A DNA stretch of 64,000 nt from NCBI GenBank assembly GCA_036804505.1, contig DAIRSI010000004.1, positions 110,577 to 174,576 of the forward strand, in the 5' to 3' direction. A program made the position numbers and the translations under genes. Below are positions 9,641 through 18,767 of the stretch, one piece after another (the first letter of the stretch is position 1; each line of letters begins with the position of its first letter). This stretch comes from Phocaeicola_A sp036804505. GTDB lineage: Bacteria; Bacteroidota; Bacteroidia; Bacteroidales; Bacteroidaceae. A model generated the notes under the pieces. It was not told where the DNA came from and did no database searches. It saw only the letters and a program-made list of their open reading frames with translations.

Positions 9641-9737
9641 CTAAAATAGTTTTTTAGGACTTTTATTACTGACAGCTTTTTCTATAGTATTAAAGAAATA
9701 TTATGCTTTCATTCCTTTTCAAATAGAAGAAAAACAC

Positions 9738-9745
9738 TACTTTTG
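9738..9745 (+). promoter_or_regulatory. -7 promoter element of the C1 peptidase gene
   Basis: TACTTTTG matches TAnnTTTG. It covers the TTG at 9743 where the longest frame begins, ruling that out and supporting the ATG at 9782. Confidence 0.6.
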
Positions 9746-9781
9746 CAAATAACTCTTATAAATAAACAAAAAATAAAAATA

Positions 9782-11182
9782 ATGAAAAAAGTATTCTTGA
9801 CTTGTTTGACTATTATGGCTGTCATTACAGGCCATGCTCAAAATGGAAGTATAACATCCGAAATGCTTGGTCAAATAAAAAAAAGCTATAGTGCCACTAC
9901 TACGGATAAGGCCTTGATTAATGCAATTTCCAATACAGATATCCGTACGCTGGCAGTAAATAGAGATACACAGGGTGAATTGGATACATACTTCAGTAAC
10001 CGTGTCCCGACTGTCGGTATCACCAATCAAAAATCCAGTGGAAGGTGTTGGCTTTTTACCGGATTAAACGTGTTGCGCTCCCGATTGATAGCTTCAAAAA
10101 AACTGGATGGTTTCGAGTTTTCCCAATCATATTGTTTCTTCTGGGATCAGTTGGAAAAGTCCAATTTATTTTTACAAAGTGTGATAGATAATTCCAAGAA
10201 ATCTATGGAAGACAAGACAGTGGAATGGTTGTTCAAAAACTCGATAGGGGATGGGGGAACCTATACCGGAGTGGCCGATTTGGTTGCTAAATACGGGTTG
10301 GTGCCCAAAAGTATCATGCCGGAATCTTTTAATTCGGACAACACTTCCCATTATGCTGATTTGATGAGTCTCAAATTACGTGAATTTGGCTTGGAATTAC
10401 GTGATATGTCTTCAAAAGGAAAATCTGCAAAGGATATGGAAATTCGCAAGACTGCCATGCTAGGTACTGTTTATCGCATGCTTGTCTTGTTTTTCGGAGA
10501 ACCTGTCAATGAATTCCAATATGCATTTCGTGACAAGACAGGAAAGCCAGTAACAGAACTGAAGAAATATACACCAAAATCCTTTTATGAAGAAGAAGTG
10601 AAGTCCGGCATCGACTTGAATAACGATTTTGTCATGCTGATGAACGACCCGAGCCGTCCTTATTGGCAAGTATATGATATTGATTTGGACCGTCATCTCT
10701 ATGAAGGACACAATTGGCTTTATGTAAATCTTCCTATTGAAGAAATTAAAAGCATGGCCATACAGTCAATAAAGAATAATGAAGTGATGTATTTTTCTTG
10801 TGATGTAGGTAAATTTCAAGATAAAGAGAGAGGTCTGCTGGATGTAAATTATTATGATTATGAAGATTTGCTCGGTACAAAGTTTTCCATGGATAAAAAG
10901 CAACGCATACAAACTTTCAGCAGCGGCTCTTCACATGCCATGACATTGACGGGAGTTGATTTGGATTCGAACGGAGTGTCAAAGAAATGGCTGGTTGAAA
11001 ACAGTTGGGGAAAAAATAAAGGATATGACGGATTTCTGATTATGACGGACAAATGGTTTGATGAATATATGTTCCGTCTGGTAGTCAATAAAAAATATAT
11101 TTCAACAAAGGTTCTTGATGTGTTGAAGAAGAAGCCCGTCAAACTTCCTGTATGGGATCCCATGTTTTCAGAAGAGGATTAG
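9782..11182 (+). CDS. secreted C1-family cysteine peptidase (bleomycin hydrolase / PepC-like)
   Basis: 466 residues from the ATG chosen here. A signal peptide (about 1-19, ending GHAQ) exports it, unlike the cytoplasmic PepC of Firmicutes. The papain-fold catalytic residues are all present: Cys89 in SSGRCW with the preceding oxyanion Gln83, His385 in SSHAMTLTGV and Asn407 in VENSWG. The C1B family acts as aminopeptidases on short peptides, usually as a hexamer. It lies before nqrA but is separated by a 156-bp gap with its own promoter, so it is not clearly in that operon. Function as a periplasmic peptidase is inferred from the signal peptide. Confidence 0.88.
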   Translation: MKKVFLTCLTIMAVITGHAQNGSITSEMLGQIKKSYSATTTDKALINAISNTDIRTLAVNRDTQGELDTYFSNRVPTVGITNQKSSGRCWLFTGLNVLRSRLIASKKLDGFEFSQSYCFFWDQLEKSNLFLQSVIDNSKKSMEDKTVEWLFKNSIGDGGTYTGVADLVAKYGLVPKSIMPESFNSDNTSHYADLMSLKLREFGLELRDMSSKGKSAKDMEIRKTAMLGTVYRMLVLFFGEPVNEFQYAFRDKTGKPVTELKKYTPKSFYEEEVKSGIDLNNDFVMLMNDPSRPYWQVYDIDLDRHLYEGHNWLYVNLPIEEIKSMAIQSIKNNEVMYFSCDVGKFQDKERGLLDVNYYDYEDLLGTKFSMDKKQRIQTFSSGSSHAMTLTGVDLDSNGVSKKWLVENSWGKNKGYDGFLIMTDKWFDEYMFRLVVNKKYISTKVLDVLKKKPVKLPVWDPMFSEED

Positions 11183-11217
11183 TTTTTATGTATATGTTCT
11201 TGGAATAAATTATAAAA

Positions 11218-11233
11218 CTGTGCTCGGGCACAG
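11218..11233 (+). terminator. small hairpin after the C1 peptidase gene
   Basis: CTGTGC (11218-11223) pairs with GCACAG (11228-11233) around a TCGG loop. A T-rich run follows only after about 15 nt, so terminator function is uncertain. Confidence 0.35.
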
Positions 11234-11297
11234 AAACAATTAAAGAATTTTTTCTTTATTATTTGGTTAATCATTCCTTTTTCTGAGAACATTTTTG

Positions 11298-11305
11298 TAT
11301 TTTTG
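11298..11305 (+). promoter_or_regulatory. -7 promoter element of the nqr operon
   Basis: TATTTTTG matches TAnnTTTG, 33 nt before the nqrA ATG. No convincing -33 was seen. Confidence 0.6.
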
Positions 11306-11338
11306 CGGAAATTTTAAAAAAACCATTAAAAATAGTAT

Positions 11339-12685
11339 ATGGCAAATGTTATAAAATTGCGTAAAGGCTTGAACATTAACCTGAAAGGGAAACCTTCTTC
11401 AGAGTTGATTCCGGTGAAAGCAGCAGAGACCTATGCATTGGTTCCTGACGATTTTCACGGGTTGATACCTAAGGTGATGGTTAAGGAACAGGAGAATGTG
11501 AAAGCGGGCGATGTTTTGTTTGTAGACAAGAATCACCCTGAAGTTAAGTTCGTATCTCCTGTCAGCGGTACGGTAATTGCGGTACAGCGCGGTGATAGGC
11601 GTAAAGTTATGAGTGTTCAGGTAAAAGCTGATGCTCAACAGCAGTTTGTAGATTTTGGCGTAAAGGATGTAGCATCCATGTCGGGTGAAGAAGTGAAGAC
11701 CGCTTTGTTGGAAGCCGGTCTTTTTGCGTTTTTCATGCAGCGTCCTTACCAGATTGTAGCTAATCCTGCAGTAACGCCAAAAGCTGTTTTCGTATCTGCT
11801 TTTGACACAATGCCTTTGGCTGCCGATTTTGAATTTGTACTTAAAGGACAAGAGAAAGATTTTCAAAGTGGTCTTGATGCCTTGTCGAAAATCGCAAAAA
11901 CTTATTTGGGTATAAGTGTAAATCAGAAATCATCGGCTCTGACTGGTGCGAAAAATGTAACCGTAAATGCATTTGATGGTTCTAATCCTGTTGGTAATGT
12001 AGGCGTTCAGATTGCAAATGTCTGCCCCATTAATAAGGGTGAGACAGTATGGACAATCGGTGCAGAAGAAGTAATTTTCATTGGACGTCTTTTTAATACA
12101 GGAAAAGTTGATTTCTCCAGAATAATAGCTTTGGCTGGTTCTGAAGTAGTGAAGCCTGCTTATACTAAAATAATGCTGGGTTCACAACTTACCAATCTTT
12201 TGTCGGGAAAACTGACCTCAGGCAAACATTTGCGAATAATTAACGGCAATGTATTGACAGGATATAAAACATCGGAAGATGCTTTCTTGGGTGCACATTC
12301 TACAGAAATTACAGTTATACCGGAAGGTGATGACGTGAATGAATTCTTGGGATGGATTGCTCCTAGAATGAATGATTACAGCACAAATCATTCCTATTTC
12401 AGCTGGTTGATGGGAAAGAAAGAATATACTCTCGATGCCCGTATGAAAGGCAGCGAACGTCACATGATTATGAGCGGTGAGTACGACAAAGTTTTCCCGA
12501 TGGATATTTTCCCGGAACAATTGGTGAAAGCCATTATTGCCGGAGATATAGATCGTATGGAGGCTTTGGGAATCTATGAAGTGGCACCGGAAGATTTTGC
12601 CGTATGCGAATTTGTTGATTCCTCCAAGTTGGAACTGCAACGTATTGTTCGTCAAGGTTTGGACGCTATGCGTGCCGAAATGTGA
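11339..12685 (+). CDS. nqrA: Na+-translocating NADH:quinone reductase subunit A
   Basis: 448 residues, a peripheral cytoplasmic subunit of Na+-NQR, the sodium pump that oxidises NADH and reduces quinone. The N-terminus (IKLRKGLNINLKGKP) and the RnfC-like barrel/sandwich hybrid (PKVMVKEQENVKAGDVLF) match NqrA. The SLBB-like middle (about 255-330) and the C-terminal region with FPMDIFPEQLVKAIIAGD are complete. It heads a six-gene run with spacings of 8 to 39 bp. Confidence 0.96.
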   Translation: MANVIKLRKGLNINLKGKPSSELIPVKAAETYALVPDDFHGLIPKVMVKEQENVKAGDVLFVDKNHPEVKFVSPVSGTVIAVQRGDRRKVMSVQVKADAQQQFVDFGVKDVASMSGEEVKTALLEAGLFAFFMQRPYQIVANPAVTPKAVFVSAFDTMPLAADFEFVLKGQEKDFQSGLDALSKIAKTYLGISVNQKSSALTGAKNVTVNAFDGSNPVGNVGVQIANVCPINKGETVWTIGAEEVIFIGRLFNTGKVDFSRIIALAGSEVVKPAYTKIMLGSQLTNLLSGKLTSGKHLRIINGNVLTGYKTSEDAFLGAHSTEITVIPEGDDVNEFLGWIAPRMNDYSTNHSYFSWLMGKKEYTLDARMKGSERHMIMSGEYDKVFPMDIFPEQLVKAIIAGDIDRMEALGIYEVAPEDFAVCEFVDSSKLELQRIVRQGLDAMRAEM

Positions 12686-12724
12686 TAATTTTGAAATTGA
12701 GTAATCATTTAAATAGATAAGACT

Positions 12725-13894
12725 TTGAAAGCTTTAAGAAATTATCTCGACAAGATAAAGCCGAACTTTGAGGAGGGAGGCAAGCTTCACGCATTCCGTT
12801 CGGTATTCGACGGTTTTGAAACATTCCTGTTCGTACCGAATACGACAGCGAAAAGTGGAGCAAATATACATGATGCTATTGACAGCAAACGAATCATGTC
12901 TATGGTAGTTATCGCTTTGATGCCTGCCTTGCTGTTTGGTATGTATAATGTAGGTTATCAAAACTACCAGGCTGCAGGTGTTGCCGGTACTTTTTGGGAA
13001 ATGTTCGGTTTTGGTTTCCTTGCCGTACTGCCTAAGATTATCGTATCTTATGTAGTAGGTTTGGGAATAGAGTTTATAGTAGCACAGTGGAAACACGAGG
13101 AAATTCAGGAAGGATATCTGGTAACAGGTATGATTGTTCCTTTGATAGTTCCAGTGGATTGCCCGTTATGGATACTTGCCATAGCATGTGCATTTGCAGT
13201 AATTTTTGCAAAAGAGATATATGGCGGAACAGGTATGAACATATTCAATGTGGCATTGGTCACACGTGCATTCTTGTTCTTCTCCTATCCGTCAGCCATG
13301 AGTGGTGATGCGTGCTGGGTAGCTAAAGAAAGTATTTTTGGATTGGGAAACAATCTTCCGGACGCATTTACAGCCGCCACTCCTTTAGGTCAAGCTGCGA
13401 CAAATGCTCCTATTGTTTCATCATTGTCCGAACAATTCATTGGCTTGATTCCGGGATCCATCGGAGAGACTAGTGTCATCGCTATTGCTTTGGGTGCTAT
13501 CTTTCTTTTGTGGACAGGCATTGCCAGTTGGAGAACAATGTTCAGCGTTTTTGCAGGTGGTATCATCATGGGATTGATATTCAATGCATTCGGTGCCGCC
13601 GATAATTCAGCAGCTATGATGCCTTGGTATCAGCACATCGTATTGGGAGGCTTCTGCTTTGGTGCAGTATTTATGGCAACCGATCCGGTTACTTCTCCTC
13701 GTACGGCGAAAGGTCAGTATATCTATGGTCTTCTCATAGGTGCCATGACCATTATCATTCGTGTTCTCAATCCGGGTTATCCGGAAGGTATGATGCTTTC
13801 GATTCTGTTGATGAACGTATTTGCTTCCCTTATCGATTATTTCGTAATTCAGGGAAACATCACCAGACGAGCTAAACGTGCAATTAAAAAATAA
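12725..13894 (+). CDS. nqrB: Na+-NQR subunit B
   Basis: 389-residue integral membrane subunit with about ten helices, forming part of the Na+ path and binding riboflavin and covalent FMN. The flavinylation motif is DAFTAAT, with Thr219 as the likely FMN-carrying residue. Translation must start at TTG 12725: an in-frame TAA lies five codons upstream, and the next Met is near residue 58, inside conserved sequence. The N-terminus KALRNYLDKIKPNF is typical of NqrB. It sits 39 bp after nqrA. Confidence 0.95.
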   Translation: MKALRNYLDKIKPNFEEGGKLHAFRSVFDGFETFLFVPNTTAKSGANIHDAIDSKRIMSMVVIALMPALLFGMYNVGYQNYQAAGVAGTFWEMFGFGFLAVLPKIIVSYVVGLGIEFIVAQWKHEEIQEGYLVTGMIVPLIVPVDCPLWILAIACAFAVIFAKEIYGGTGMNIFNVALVTRAFLFFSYPSAMSGDACWVAKESIFGLGNNLPDAFTAATPLGQAATNAPIVSSLSEQFIGLIPGSIGETSVIAIALGAIFLLWTGIASWRTMFSVFAGGIIMGLIFNAFGAADNSAAMMPWYQHIVLGGFCFGAVFMATDPVTSPRTAKGQYIYGLLIGAMTIIIRVLNPGYPEGMMLSILLMNVFASLIDYFVIQGNITRRAKRAIKK

Positions 13895-13902
13895 TAAGGA
13901 AT

Positions 13903-14784
13903 ATGGCTACAAAGAAATTCAAATGCAAGGTATGCGGCTACATTTATGAAGGTGATGCAGCCCCAGCCAAATGTCCTCAGTGTCAAGCTCCTTCGTCGGC
14001 ATTCGAAGAAATTATCGAACCCACTGCAGGCAATGGAAGCGAAACTGCGGCCGAAAAGCCAAAAAAGAAAGGTATTGATACCGGCAGCAATGTCTATACT
14101 ATTGTATATTCATGTATTGTCGTTGTTATAGTTGCCTTTTTGTTGGCCTTCGTTTCAAAAGGACTTGAGCCTCAGTCACAAGCTAATGAGCGCATTGATA
14201 AAAAGAACCAGATACTGTCGGCTCTTAATATTCGTGGTATAGAAAAGGCACAGGTAGAATCAAAATATAAGGAAGTAATTGTCTCAGATCAGATTATCAA
14301 GTCTGACGGTTCCGTTGTCAATGACGGGAAGGATAAGGATAAAGCAGGTTTTGTCGTTGAGAACAAAAATATTTCTGCTGAAAATCTTCCATTATATGTA
14401 TGTAAAGTAAACGGTGAAACTAAATATGTGATTCCATTGACAGGTAAAGGTTTGTGGGATGCAATTTGGGGCTACGTCGCTTTGAATGCAGACAAAAACA
14501 CGATTTACGGTGCTTATTTCTCTCACAAGGGTGAGACTGCCGGCTTGGGTGCTCTTATCACCGAGTACGAAGGTTTCCAAAAGCAATTTGAGGGAAAGAA
14601 AGTAATGGCAACCGGATCTAAAGACATAGCTGTCAGTGTCATCAAGAAAGGCAAGACAGTCAATGGATTGTCAGCAGAAAGCAGATGCGATGCTATTACA
14701 GGTGCAACGCTTACTTCAAATGGCGTGAACGATATGCTTCACGATTGTTTGTCTCGTTACACCACTTTTTTAACTACTAAATAA
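13903..14784 (+). CDS. nqrC: Na+-NQR subunit C with an N-terminal rubredoxin-like domain
   Basis: 293 residues. A rubredoxin-like zinc/iron knuckle (about 4-36) has Cys8-x2-Cys11 and Cys24-x2-Cys27 in CKVCGYIYEGDAAPAKCPQC, as in rubrerythrin tails. A charged, Lys-rich linker (about 40-60) leads to the single membrane helix (about 67-88) and the periplasmic FMN-binding domain. The flavinylation motif DAITGATLTS puts the covalent FMN on Thr269. The usual NqrC begins just before the membrane helix, so the first 60 residues are an extension. An AAGGA Shine-Dalgarno supports this ATG, 8 bp after nqrB. The extension would face the cytoplasm, near NqrF. Its electron-transfer role is inferred. Confidence 0.92.
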   Translation: MATKKFKCKVCGYIYEGDAAPAKCPQCQAPSSAFEEIIEPTAGNGSETAAEKPKKKGIDTGSNVYTIVYSCIVVVIVAFLLAFVSKGLEPQSQANERIDKKNQILSALNIRGIEKAQVESKYKEVIVSDQIIKSDGSVVNDGKDKDKAGFVVENKNISAENLPLYVCKVNGETKYVIPLTGKGLWDAIWGYVALNADKNTIYGAYFSHKGETAGLGALITEYEGFQKQFEGKKVMATGSKDIAVSVIKKGKTVNGLSAESRCDAITGATLTSNGVNDMLHDCLSRYTTFLTTK

Positions 14785-14799
14785 TGGAGGGTAAGAATA

Positions 14800-15435
14800 A
14801 TGAGTAAACTATTTTCAAAAGAGAATAAGGAAGTATTCACATCACCCCTTAACCTCAATAATCCTATAGCCGTTCAGGTTTTGGGTATATGTTCCTCTCT
14901 GGCTGTTACATCACAGTTGGAGCCGGCTATTGTGATGGGACTTTCTGTAACGATAATCACTGCTTTTTCAAACGTCATCATATCTTTGATTCGCAAGACG
15001 ATACCTAACCGTATTCGAATCATCATTCAGTTGGTGGTTGTTGCCGCATTGGTTACAATAGTAAGTATGATTTTGAAAGCTTTTGCTTATGATGTAAGCG
15101 TCCAGCTTTCAGTATATGTAGGTTTGATTATTACCAACTGTATCCTGATGGGACGTCTTGAAGCATTTGCCATGATGAACGGACCTTGGGAAAGCTTCCT
15201 GGACGGTATTGGAAACGGACTCGGTTATGCATATGTGTTGGTAATTGTAGGAGCTGTTCGTGAGGTTCTTGGCAATGGCAGTATCATGGGAATCAGATTG
15301 ATTCCGAGCAGTTGCTATGAAGCTGGCTATATGAATAACGGTATGATGACGATGCCTGCCATGGCATTGATTCTGCTGGGTTGTTTCATTTGGGCACATC
15401 GGGCTTATAATGAGAGAAAAGAGGCTAAAAAGTAA
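14800..15435 (+). CDS. nqrD: Na+-NQR subunit D
   Basis: 211-residue six-helix inner-membrane subunit. Cys31 (ICSSLAV) and Cys114 (TNCILMG) are the conserved half-helix cysteines that, with those of NqrE, hold the intramembrane iron centre. A good GGAGG Shine-Dalgarno precedes the ATG. The C-terminus is lysine-rich. Length is normal. Confidence 0.95.
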   Translation: MSKLFSKENKEVFTSPLNLNNPIAVQVLGICSSLAVTSQLEPAIVMGLSVTIITAFSNVIISLIRKTIPNRIRIIIQLVVVAALVTIVSMILKAFAYDVSVQLSVYVGLIITNCILMGRLEAFAMMNGPWESFLDGIGNGLGYAYVLVIVGAVREVLGNGSIMGIRLIPSSCYEAGYMNNGMMTMPAMALILLGCFIWAHRAYNERKEAKK

Positions 15436-15458
15436 TAACACATATTTAGAGAAAGATT

Positions 15459-16085
15459 ATGGAACATTTTTTTAGTTTATTAGTCCGCTCCATATTTGTG
15501 GACAATATGATTTTCGCTTTCTTCTTGGGTATGTGTTCTTATTTGGCCGTATCCAAGAATGTAAAGACAGCCATCGGCTTGGGAGTAGCAGTAACATTCG
15601 TACTTGTTATTACAGTTCCGGTGGATTATTTGTTGCAGACCAAGATTTTGTCGGAAACGGGTATCTTTCATCAGGACCTGACTTATCTGGCATTTATTCT
15701 TTTCATAGCCGTTATTGCGGGTATGACACAGCTTGTTGAGATGGTTGTAGAAAGATTTTCTCCATCATTATATGCTGCGTTGGGTATCTTCCTTCCGTTG
15801 ATTGCCGTGAACTGCGCCATCATGGGTGCTTCATTGTTCATGCAACAGCGTATTTTGATGGACCCAGCCACCAGCTCTCAGGCTATTGGAAATGTATGGG
15901 ATTCTATTTCATATGCATTGGGTTCAGGTATCGGCTGGACATTCGCAATTGTTTGTTTGGCTGCCATCAGAGAGAAAATGGCATATACGGACGTTCCGAA
16001 GCCTTTGCAGGGATTGGGCATCACATTCATCACAGTAGGATTGATGGCGATGGCATTTATGTGTTTCTCAGGTTTGAAAATCTAA
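15459..16085 (+). CDS. nqrE: Na+-NQR subunit E
   Basis: 208-residue six-helix subunit that pairs with NqrD in inverted topology. Cys26 (GMCSYLAV) and Cys119 (VNCAIMGA) are the matching iron ligands. It lies 23 bp after nqrD and 18 bp before nqrF. Length and sequence are typical. Confidence 0.95.
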   Translation: MEHFFSLLVRSIFVDNMIFAFFLGMCSYLAVSKNVKTAIGLGVAVTFVLVITVPVDYLLQTKILSETGIFHQDLTYLAFILFIAVIAGMTQLVEMVVERFSPSLYAALGIFLPLIAVNCAIMGASLFMQQRILMDPATSSQAIGNVWDSISYALGSGIGWTFAIVCLAAIREKMAYTDVPKPLQGLGITFITVGLMAMAFMCFSGLKI

Positions 16086-16103
16086 TAGGAAAGGAATAAG
16101 ACA

Positions 16104-17375
16104 ATGGATATGAATTTTATTATAGCGAGCATTGAAGTATTCCTCGCCACTATTATTTTATTGGTAATTATTTTGCTTGTTGCGAAGAAATATCTTTCAC
16201 CGAGCGGTAATGTCAAGATAACGATTAACGGTGAAAAAACTTTTTCGGTAGAGCAAGGTTCCAGCCTTTTGTCTACATTGGCTGAGCAAGGCGTTTATTT
16301 GCCTTCAGCATGTGGTGGAAAAGGTTCATGCGGACAGTGCAAATGTCAGGTAGTTGCCGGAGGCGGTGAAATACTTGATTCTGAAAGAGGTCATTTTTCA
16401 CGTAAGCAAGTAAAGGATCACTGGCGTTTGGGTTGCCAATGCAAGGTGAAAGGAGATTTGGAACTGAAAGTTCCTGAATCTGTTATGGGTGTCAAAGAAT
16501 GGGAATGCGAGGTTATAAGCAATAAGAATGTTGCGACCTTTATCAAGGAGTTTATTGTTGCATTGCCTAAGGGTGAACACATGGACTTTATTCCTGGTTC
16601 TTATGCTCAGATTAAGATTCCTAAATACAAGATGGATTATGATAAGGATATTGATAAATCTCTTATCGGTGATGAATATCTTCCTGCATGGCAGAATTTC
16701 GGTTTGTTCACTTTGAAGTGCCAGAATGACGAACCGACCATCCGTGCCTATTCAATGGCCAACTATCCTGCAGAAGGTGACCGTATCATGCTGACCGTAC
16801 GTATTGCAACTCCTCCGTTCAAACCGAGACCACAGGTAGGTTTCCAAGATTTGATGCCGGGTATTGCATCCTCTTATATCTTTACCTTGAAACCAGGTGA
16901 CAAAGTATTGATGAGTGGACCTTATGGTGATTTCCATCCGATATTCAATTCCAAGAAGGAAATGATCTGGGTAGGCGGTGGTGCCGGAATGGCTCCTCTT
17001 CGCGCACAGATTATGCACATGACAAAGACTCTTCATACTACAGACCGCGAACTTCATTATTTCTATGGAGCACGTGCCTTGAACGAAGTCTTTTATTTGC
17101 AAGACTTCTTGCAGTTGGAAAAGGAATACTCTAATTTCCATTTCCATCTGGCTCTTGACCGTCCGGATCCAGCAGCTGATGCAGCAGGAGTGAAGTATAC
17201 GGCCGGATTCGTTCATAACGTAATGTATGAGACTTACTTGAAAGATCATGAAGCTCCGGAGGATATTGAATACTACATGTGCGGACCTGGTCCTATGTCC
17301 AGCGCCGTTGTGAAGATGCTTGATAGTCTGGGAGTGGAATCTTCAAGTATCATGTACGATAATTTCGGTGGATAA
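16104..17375 (+). CDS. nqrF: Na+-NQR subunit F, NADH dehydrogenase subunit
   Basis: 423 residues. One N-terminal membrane helix (about 5-27) anchors a cytoplasmic 2Fe-2S ferredoxin domain with Cys70, Cys76, Cys79 and Cys111 (ACGGKGSCGQC), followed by a ferredoxin-reductase module. RAYSMANYP binds FAD and GGGAGMAPLRAQ contacts NADH. The C-terminal CGPGPM motif is present. It takes hydride from NADH and passes electrons onward through the complex. It is the last gene of the operon, followed by a terminator-like hairpin. Confidence 0.96.
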   Translation: MDMNFIIASIEVFLATIILLVIILLVAKKYLSPSGNVKITINGEKTFSVEQGSSLLSTLAEQGVYLPSACGGKGSCGQCKCQVVAGGGEILDSERGHFSRKQVKDHWRLGCQCKVKGDLELKVPESVMGVKEWECEVISNKNVATFIKEFIVALPKGEHMDFIPGSYAQIKIPKYKMDYDKDIDKSLIGDEYLPAWQNFGLFTLKCQNDEPTIRAYSMANYPAEGDRIMLTVRIATPPFKPRPQVGFQDLMPGIASSYIFTLKPGDKVLMSGPYGDFHPIFNSKKEMIWVGGGAGMAPLRAQIMHMTKTLHTTDRELHYFYGARALNEVFYLQDFLQLEKEYSNFHFHLALDRPDPAADAAGVKYTAGFVHNVMYETYLKDHEAPEDIEYYMCGPGPMSSAVVKMLDSLGVESSSIMYDNFGG

Positions 17376-17415
17376 AAAATCTATATTTTTATAGAACACT
17401 TTTAAATAAAATGAT

Positions 17416-17454
17416 AAAGGCTGTTTTTCTTTTACGGGAATTCAGCCTTTTTTT
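17416..17454 (+). terminator. terminator of the nqr operon
   Basis: AAAGGCTG (17416-17423) pairs with CAGCCTTT (17443-17450), followed by further T. The loop is long (19 nt), but the closing stem is perfect. Confidence 0.7.
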
Positions 17455-17476
17455 ATTGTTGTTGCATAAAACATCT

Positions 17477-17484
17477 TATATTTG
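17477..17484 (+). promoter_or_regulatory. -7 promoter element of the GH5 gene
   Basis: TATATTTG matches TAnnTTTG; a TTG 18 nt upstream (17456-17458) could serve as the -33. Confidence 0.6.
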
Positions 17485-17525
17485 CAGTATAAAATGACTT
17501 AAGTTAAATCGTAAATCTCAAAATC

Positions 17526-18761
17526 ATGAAACGCTCGTCTATACTTGTTCTTTTTTTTTCTTTGACATTGGCGGCCTGTGCATCCAATGAGAATGAAAAT
17601 CCTGTAGAACAAAGTTCTGAAGCTGCTTATAAGAATGCAGCATATCAATTCATTAATTCGGCCAAGATAGGCTGGAATTTCGGAAATCAATTTGATGCTT
17701 ATACAAACGGAATTTCCAGTGAGACTGCATGGGGAAATCCACCGGCTACACAAAAGATGTTTGATTTGATTGCTAAAAGTGGTTTTGGAATAGTCAGAAT
17801 ACCCGTTACCTGGAATGGGCATATAGGAAGTGCTACATCAGATTATAAAATTGAAGAATCCTGGTTGTCCAGACTGGCAACTGTGATTGGCTATGCCAAA
17901 AAGGCCGGGTTAAAAGTCATTATCAACATGCACCATGACGATAACAACAATGGCGGTTGGTTAAGCATAAAAAAAGCATCTTCAGACAAAAATACACTTG
18001 ATTCATTGACTGTTAAATTCAAGAAAGTATGGACGCAGGTCGCACAATACTTTGGGAACGAAGGTAATTACCTGATGTTCGAAGCCATGAACGAAGTGCA
18101 AGATGGAGGTTGGGGATGGGGTCTCGCATCTGATACCAATCAATTCGATATAATTAATCTCTGGAATCAAACATTTGTAGATGCCGTTCGATCTACTGGT
18201 GGTCAAAACAGCCAGCGCTTTTTGGGAATTGCATGTTATTCGGCATCTCCGCGCCTCGCTTCACATTTAAAAATTCCTACGGACACACAAACAGACAAGC
18301 TGCTGCTTTCAGTCCATTGTTATGATCCCTTTGACTATGCCGGTGAGGCCAAATATCATGAATGGGGACATAATGCCAAAAATAAAGCTGCCAGTGGTAA
18401 TGAAGAAGATTGGAAGACTATTGTAAAGTCATTATATGAAAACTTTGTCAAAAAGGGAGTTCCTGTTTATTTCGGTGAATACGGTGCCGTTCGTCAAGAC
18501 GGATATGAATCTTTCAGATTGTATTATATGGAATACATAACCAAACTTATCCATGATTACGAGATGCTTCCCGTATATTGGGATAATGGAGCCAATGGTT
18601 CAGGAAAAGATAAGTTCGGATTATACAACCGTTCCAATTATTCTTACAGCACAGGTGCTGAATCAGTGGTTAAAGTTATGATGAAAGCTGCAGGAGTCAC
18701 CAAAAGTGATAAAAATTATTCCTTGGGACAAATCTATAAAGCGGCTCCTGCATCAAAATAA
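17526..18761 (+). CDS. GH5 endoglucanase-like lipoprotein
   Basis: 411 residues. A signal peptide with lipobox LAAC (Cys18) is followed by a GH5 TIM barrel (about 40-395). Landmarks are WNFGNQFD, VRIPVTW, INMHHDD (His136/His137), the acid/base Glu190 in FEAMNE and the nucleophile Glu318 in YFGEYG. Such enzymes cut beta-1,4-glucans (cellulose, xyloglucan or mixed-linkage glucan). It stands alone: no SusC/SusD pair, regulator or other glycosidase is adjacent. It converges on the YeiH gene with only a 6-bp gap. The polysaccharide target is not readable here. Confidence 0.9.
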   Translation: MKRSSILVLFFSLTLAACASNENENPVEQSSEAAYKNAAYQFINSAKIGWNFGNQFDAYTNGISSETAWGNPPATQKMFDLIAKSGFGIVRIPVTWNGHIGSATSDYKIEESWLSRLATVIGYAKKAGLKVIINMHHDDNNNGGWLSIKKASSDKNTLDSLTVKFKKVWTQVAQYFGNEGNYLMFEAMNEVQDGGWGWGLASDTNQFDIINLWNQTFVDAVRSTGGQNSQRFLGIACYSASPRLASHLKIPTDTQTDKLLLSVHCYDPFDYAGEAKYHEWGHNAKNKAASGNEEDWKTIVKSLYENFVKKGVPVYFGEYGAVRQDGYESFRLYYMEYITKLIHDYEMLPVYWDNGANGSGKDKFGLYNRSNYSYSTGAESVVKVMMKAAGVTKSDKNYSLGQIYKAAPASK

Positions 18762-18767
18762 TGTATT

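Noticed and set aside
9743..9781. Longer N-terminus for the C1 peptidase from TTG 9743
   Set aside because: The TTG lies in the -7 promoter element TACTTTTG, and the extension adds no signal-peptide sense; ATG 9782 gives a clean signal peptide.
17526..18761. Polysaccharide utilisation locus around the GH5 gene
   Set aside because: No SusC/SusD pair, hybrid two-component regulator or other glycosidase lies nearby.
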